Shown: positions 60,473 to 64,000 of the stretch, in pieces
Numbering within the stretch: position 1 is the first letter of the stretch
Layout: every line of letters starts with the position of its first letter
Assembly (NCBI RefSeq): GCF_000003815.2
Contig: NC_049979.1
Location: 17,054,491 to 17,118,490, forward strand
Length of the DNA stretch: 64,000 nucleotides
From: Branchiostoma floridae
Taxonomy: Eukaryota > Chordata > Leptocardii > Amphioxiformes > Branchiostomatidae
Direction of reading: 5' to 3'
The notes under the pieces: generated by a model
What the model saw: the letters and a program-made list of their open reading frames with translations, nothing else
Database searches by the model: none
Told to the model about the DNA's origin: nothing
Made by a program: the position numbers and the translations under genes

Positions 60473-63400
60473 GTAAGAAGCGACAAAAATACGTATTTTC
60501 CGTGTCATTTTCTTCCAGACGGCGATGTGCTATTTGTTTTCTTTTGTAGTGCCACCCCAAGCGAATATGGCTGCCGTGTACTACCACTTAGTATTTTCCC
60601 ACAAAAACCGTTCCAACAACACGTTCTCCGCATTTCAAGTGATGAAACATGTTAAAAGTAACTATGTAGTTAAAAAGTAAACGCAAAAGTGGGAAAGAAC
60701 GGGTCGTTTACGCGTGAAAGACCGCGTTAATGCATATTTATGACCCGTCAGACTGGTTTGTGCGCTGTCTGTGTCATCTGTGGCTGTGGAGAAGATCTGA
60801 TTTGGCTAACACGTTCTCACGGAATATCCGATATTTAACAGACCTATGGCTTCACAAGAGAACACTTGAATGAGATTGTGGATATGTGTGCTAACTATAC
60901 AAGTCTACCTACACATGATTGCTGTATCAAGTAACCACCACTGTCAGTAATTTTAGACAAAACAGTCCTAGTATGCTGGACGTTTACATAAAGTTGTTCT
61001 CCAAGATTTTTGGTTGATTTACCCATCAAAGTAGAATTTTCAGCCACAGTTTTGACCCTACGGTGACAAATTGTAATACATGAATGAACATAGGAGATGT
61101 AGTTCCTCTTATGGTGTGCTAGAACTGAAAAAGTCCCTTAACATTTTGGACATTCATGTGGAAAGGTGTGCACTAATTGTGTGCAGTGCCTAAGGCAAGT
61201 TTGCTGACAGTGTCTTGGTGGCTTGCTGGCGGTGCTGGTAAGGTGGACCGGCCAGAACAAATGGCAGTGTCAAATCAGATGTGGTCCGCCATTGCGCAGG
61301 GGGCAGTTGTATATAAATAATTCACTAAGGGGGCAATAAAATGCTTATTATGGTGTCTGCAATCAATTGTCTTCAGATGTAGTGGAAGCCACTGGAAGGT
61401 ATATCTTCTTTGAATCTTTTGCAGCCTGTCATATGAGAGAAAATTGGGATTCCAGGCAGGAAATAGACTTTCTGTACCCATTTCTGTGTGGGATGTCATA
61501 CCTTTTATATTAGTCATTTTGTGCTCGCTTGAGCACACATCTTATGGGGTCATTATAAAAGAGAGCTGGGCCTTTAAATGACTCTGTTTGCTTTTGTATG
61601 TGCTGCATATAGTTCTTTATTCACCTGACAAGATAAAATATCACAGCACAGTGTTTGCGTCAAGATTGGTTATATGCATGCATTCCATCCTTGTTTCAGC
61701 ATTGGCAATGTGACAAACTATCAAAGCCCTGGAGTTTGGCATATTCTTTAATTTATAACCAGTAAGCATATAGCCTGAGATTTTATTTAATGTAACCACT
61801 AGGTGGAGACTAAATTCTATGTTTACTATATTTGTCATATCTAACAAATAAAGAGAAGCTGGTGGTATTGAATGTTTGTCACAACCAGTCAATTTTTTTC
61901 TCAAAATTTTATCCCACCCTGTAAATTAACTGTAGAGTAGACCAATTAAAATTGAAATTGCTGATTGCAAAAACACAACACAGACATTAGGACATGCTGT
62001 AGCCATCAAAATAAACAATATTCCCCAACCTATATTGAACCCTCTATTTGCATCCAATCAGGATGGTGTGAGGTGATGCATGTGTTATGTACAGTGCCTC
62101 TCATGTTTCCCAGAGATGTGTTTCTATGGATCGGTAATGACACGAGGGACAGAGTGGGCCTACTTGCATATCTACAGGAGCAGGCAGCCTTTTGACCTAT
62201 GGTATCAGGCAAGGTTCACCATCTCTGACAGTTACCTATTTCTGATACTAATAGGTGTACATGTTCCAGATGCTTAAGTTGTTTGGGAGTGCAAAATTAC
62301 TAGCCTGTTCATAGTCATACTCTCTTCCATGTACATTTGTAATATGAGGACCCTCATTTTTAGATGCAGATTTACAATTCTGTCCAGAAATGTAAACCCT
62401 TTGATGTTTCTGGTAGTTATTATAGCTCATATATGATTATATCTATGGGAAAGGTATTCATTTTAAACATTTTTCAACAAGATTCAAGAATATAGATAAT
62501 CAAAACACAGTCCTTACACAGTAACAGGCTAACAGCAATGATTCATTCTGGCTGGGAATATTTGTATTCCTAAAAGTTCTTGCAGTACTTTGTCATACCC
62601 TGGTTTGCTCCTGAAGTGATAGCATACAGCTACTGGAAGGGGAAACTGTGCCTGAGGCATTCATCACTGGGTGACAACTTATTATTTGGTCATACCTCCT
62701 GCTTGTATCTTGAAGGAAAAATCAATTTGTTCTTGTGTATTTCCATTCAACTGTCCGATTCTTGTGAGATGGCCATCCAATATTACTCCAAGTTCACGTT
62801 CTCTAAGACAAGAGGATATTGACTGATCTCTGATTATGTTCTGAGATTGCAGCAACAGTATTGTACTCTCCCACTATCTTTATCCCTGATCAATTACTTG
62901 TCATGGAATGGCAGTAGGGTCTTTTTATCGCCCCAGTGTGTTAATGATTTCAGACAAAAAGCCTATATAGCATCGGCAAAGTCTATGTATCTTCTGGCCG
63001 GGTCTGCATTGTTTCANNNNNNNNNNNNNNNNNNNNNNNNNNNNNNNNNNNNNNNNNNNNNNNNNNNNNNNNNNNNNNNNNNNNNNNNNNNNNNNNNNNN
63101 NNNNNNNNNNNNNNNNCATTTACTTATTGCTTTGACTAGCTTTTATCCACAAAAAATGTTACATGATGCACAAGAATTTCTCTTGTTCAGAGTAAGCCCC
63201 CTCTCCACAAGGCTTGACCCCTGTCACAGTGAAAGAGATACCAACTTCTAAAGGTTATTTGCAGTCACCATTGAGGCTTGCAGCAGGATGCAGATGTTGG
63301 TCATGCTTCCAGTGTTACTAGTGGTGCTGTTATTTCTGTGGGGAATACAGTAGCATTTCTGTCATTCTCACTGTGATAAGAAGAATAAGTCTGTAATAGA

Positions 63401-64000
63401 TAGATGGATGATAAGCCTACTTTGATAAGCTACTTTTGAATGTGATCTGTTGGTTTGGTTTAATCAGTTTTATATGTCTTATCGGCAGATAGTTTTGCAC
63501 TGAGGTATTGCTGTAGATATTTTGTTAATTCAGTGGTGTTAATTTGTCATTACATTGTATTGTAAATCAGTTTGTAGAAGCAGCATATTTTAGGGTACAT
63601 TTGTTATATTCTTCACCAAATCGTCTGTGGTAAGATGGTGGCCATGTGGAATCTGTTCAGCTGTTGGCAAATATGTGACCTTTCAGAAGGTACTTCCGCA
63701 AGTGTTGCCACAAATTTCACAGAGTTGGTACAGGCTTTCCTTCTTGCTGTGCTTCCCTTGCCTAGGTATTTAACAAATGCAAACATTCACAGAGGGAAAG
63801 CTTAATTTTGGGGTATTTTTATACGCTAATTACTAAATATGGCATGATTGACATATTGGTAATGGTGGCCAAAATTTGCATGATATTTACAATACTTTCA
63901 CTGAGGAATATGAAGGAGAAAGGAATATGAAAGTAAACATATCCTATGTTGTATTTCAGATCTATTTGGCTTGCTAAATGACTGGTCACTGTGATAATGT
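60473..64000 (+). other. First intron of the + strand gene (continues beyond window)
   Basis: No exon with clear splice signals and phase was found. ORFs at 61965-62195 and 62580-62822 have no motif. An assembly gap lies inside. Confidence 0.5.
63017..63116. other. Assembly gap (100 N)
   Basis: Exactly 100 N residues, the usual placeholder for a gap of unknown length. ORFs spanning it are meaningless. Confidence 1.

Noticed and set aside
62080-62200. Possible exon with VPLMFPRDVFLWIGNDTRDR
   Set aside because: The acceptor (GTACAG) has a weak pyrimidine tract, no good donor ends it in phase with the 60472 donor, and no family is recognised.

Overview
This is a 64-kb piece of an intron-rich animal nuclear genome. 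It shows spliced multi-exon genes with GT-AG introns, non-LTR retrotransposon remains, short inverted-repeat DNA elements, long (CA)n/(GT)n microsatellites and one 100-N assembly gap. The gene content (an ERF/ETV3-type ETS repressor and a sialin-type SLC17 transporter) and the abundance of TACATGTA-like words suggest an invertebrate deuterostome, possibly a lancelet. That species guess is inference, not proof.

Layout. (1) 1-7.45 kb, + strand: the 3' half of an ERF/ETV3-like gene. One exon (1289-1431) carries the first part of the ETS domain. A large last exon (2630-4286) carries the recognition-helix end of the ETS domain and a long repressor-type tail. A probable 3' UTR follows, and the exon(s) for the N-terminus lie left of the window. 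(2) About 7.5-21.9 kb: intergenic DNA with no convincing gene. It holds a minisatellite, a GGTTGG-rich patch, a candidate cis-regulatory block at 17.9-18.56 kb and a (CA)n microsatellite. (3) 21.9-45.7 kb, - strand: a complete sialin-like (SLC17A5-type) organic anion transporter. Twelve coding exons join in frame with canonical splice sites to give 583 aa, about 90 aa longer than human sialin because of an acidic C-terminal tail. Its introns hold a 2.6-kb non-LTR retrotransposon, a second 5'-truncated non-LTR tail and a TTAA-flanked piggyBac-like non-autonomous element. (4) 45.7-60.1 kb: mostly intron-like, repeat-rich DNA with at least four inverted-repeat DNA elements. Three - strand exons here (60136-60143, 58174-58247, 53453-53572) chain in one reading frame from an ATG. 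They are either upstream exons of the SLC17 unit or the start of another gene. (5) 60.14-60.40 kb: a compact head-to-head promoter of about 254 bp with a ZNF143/Staf-like site and two CCAAT boxes. (6) 60398-60472, + strand: the first coding exon of an unidentified secreted or membrane protein (signal peptide), followed by intron to the window end.

No prokaryote-like system, CRISPR array, operon or rRNA/tRNA gene was found. The most informative items are the divergent promoter with its phase-matched upstream exons, the two alternative C-termini of the SLC17 protein, and the set of mobile elements whose ends and target-site duplications can be read directly. Most ORFs of 60-130 codons in the window have no splice-site, motif or family support and are treated as chance.
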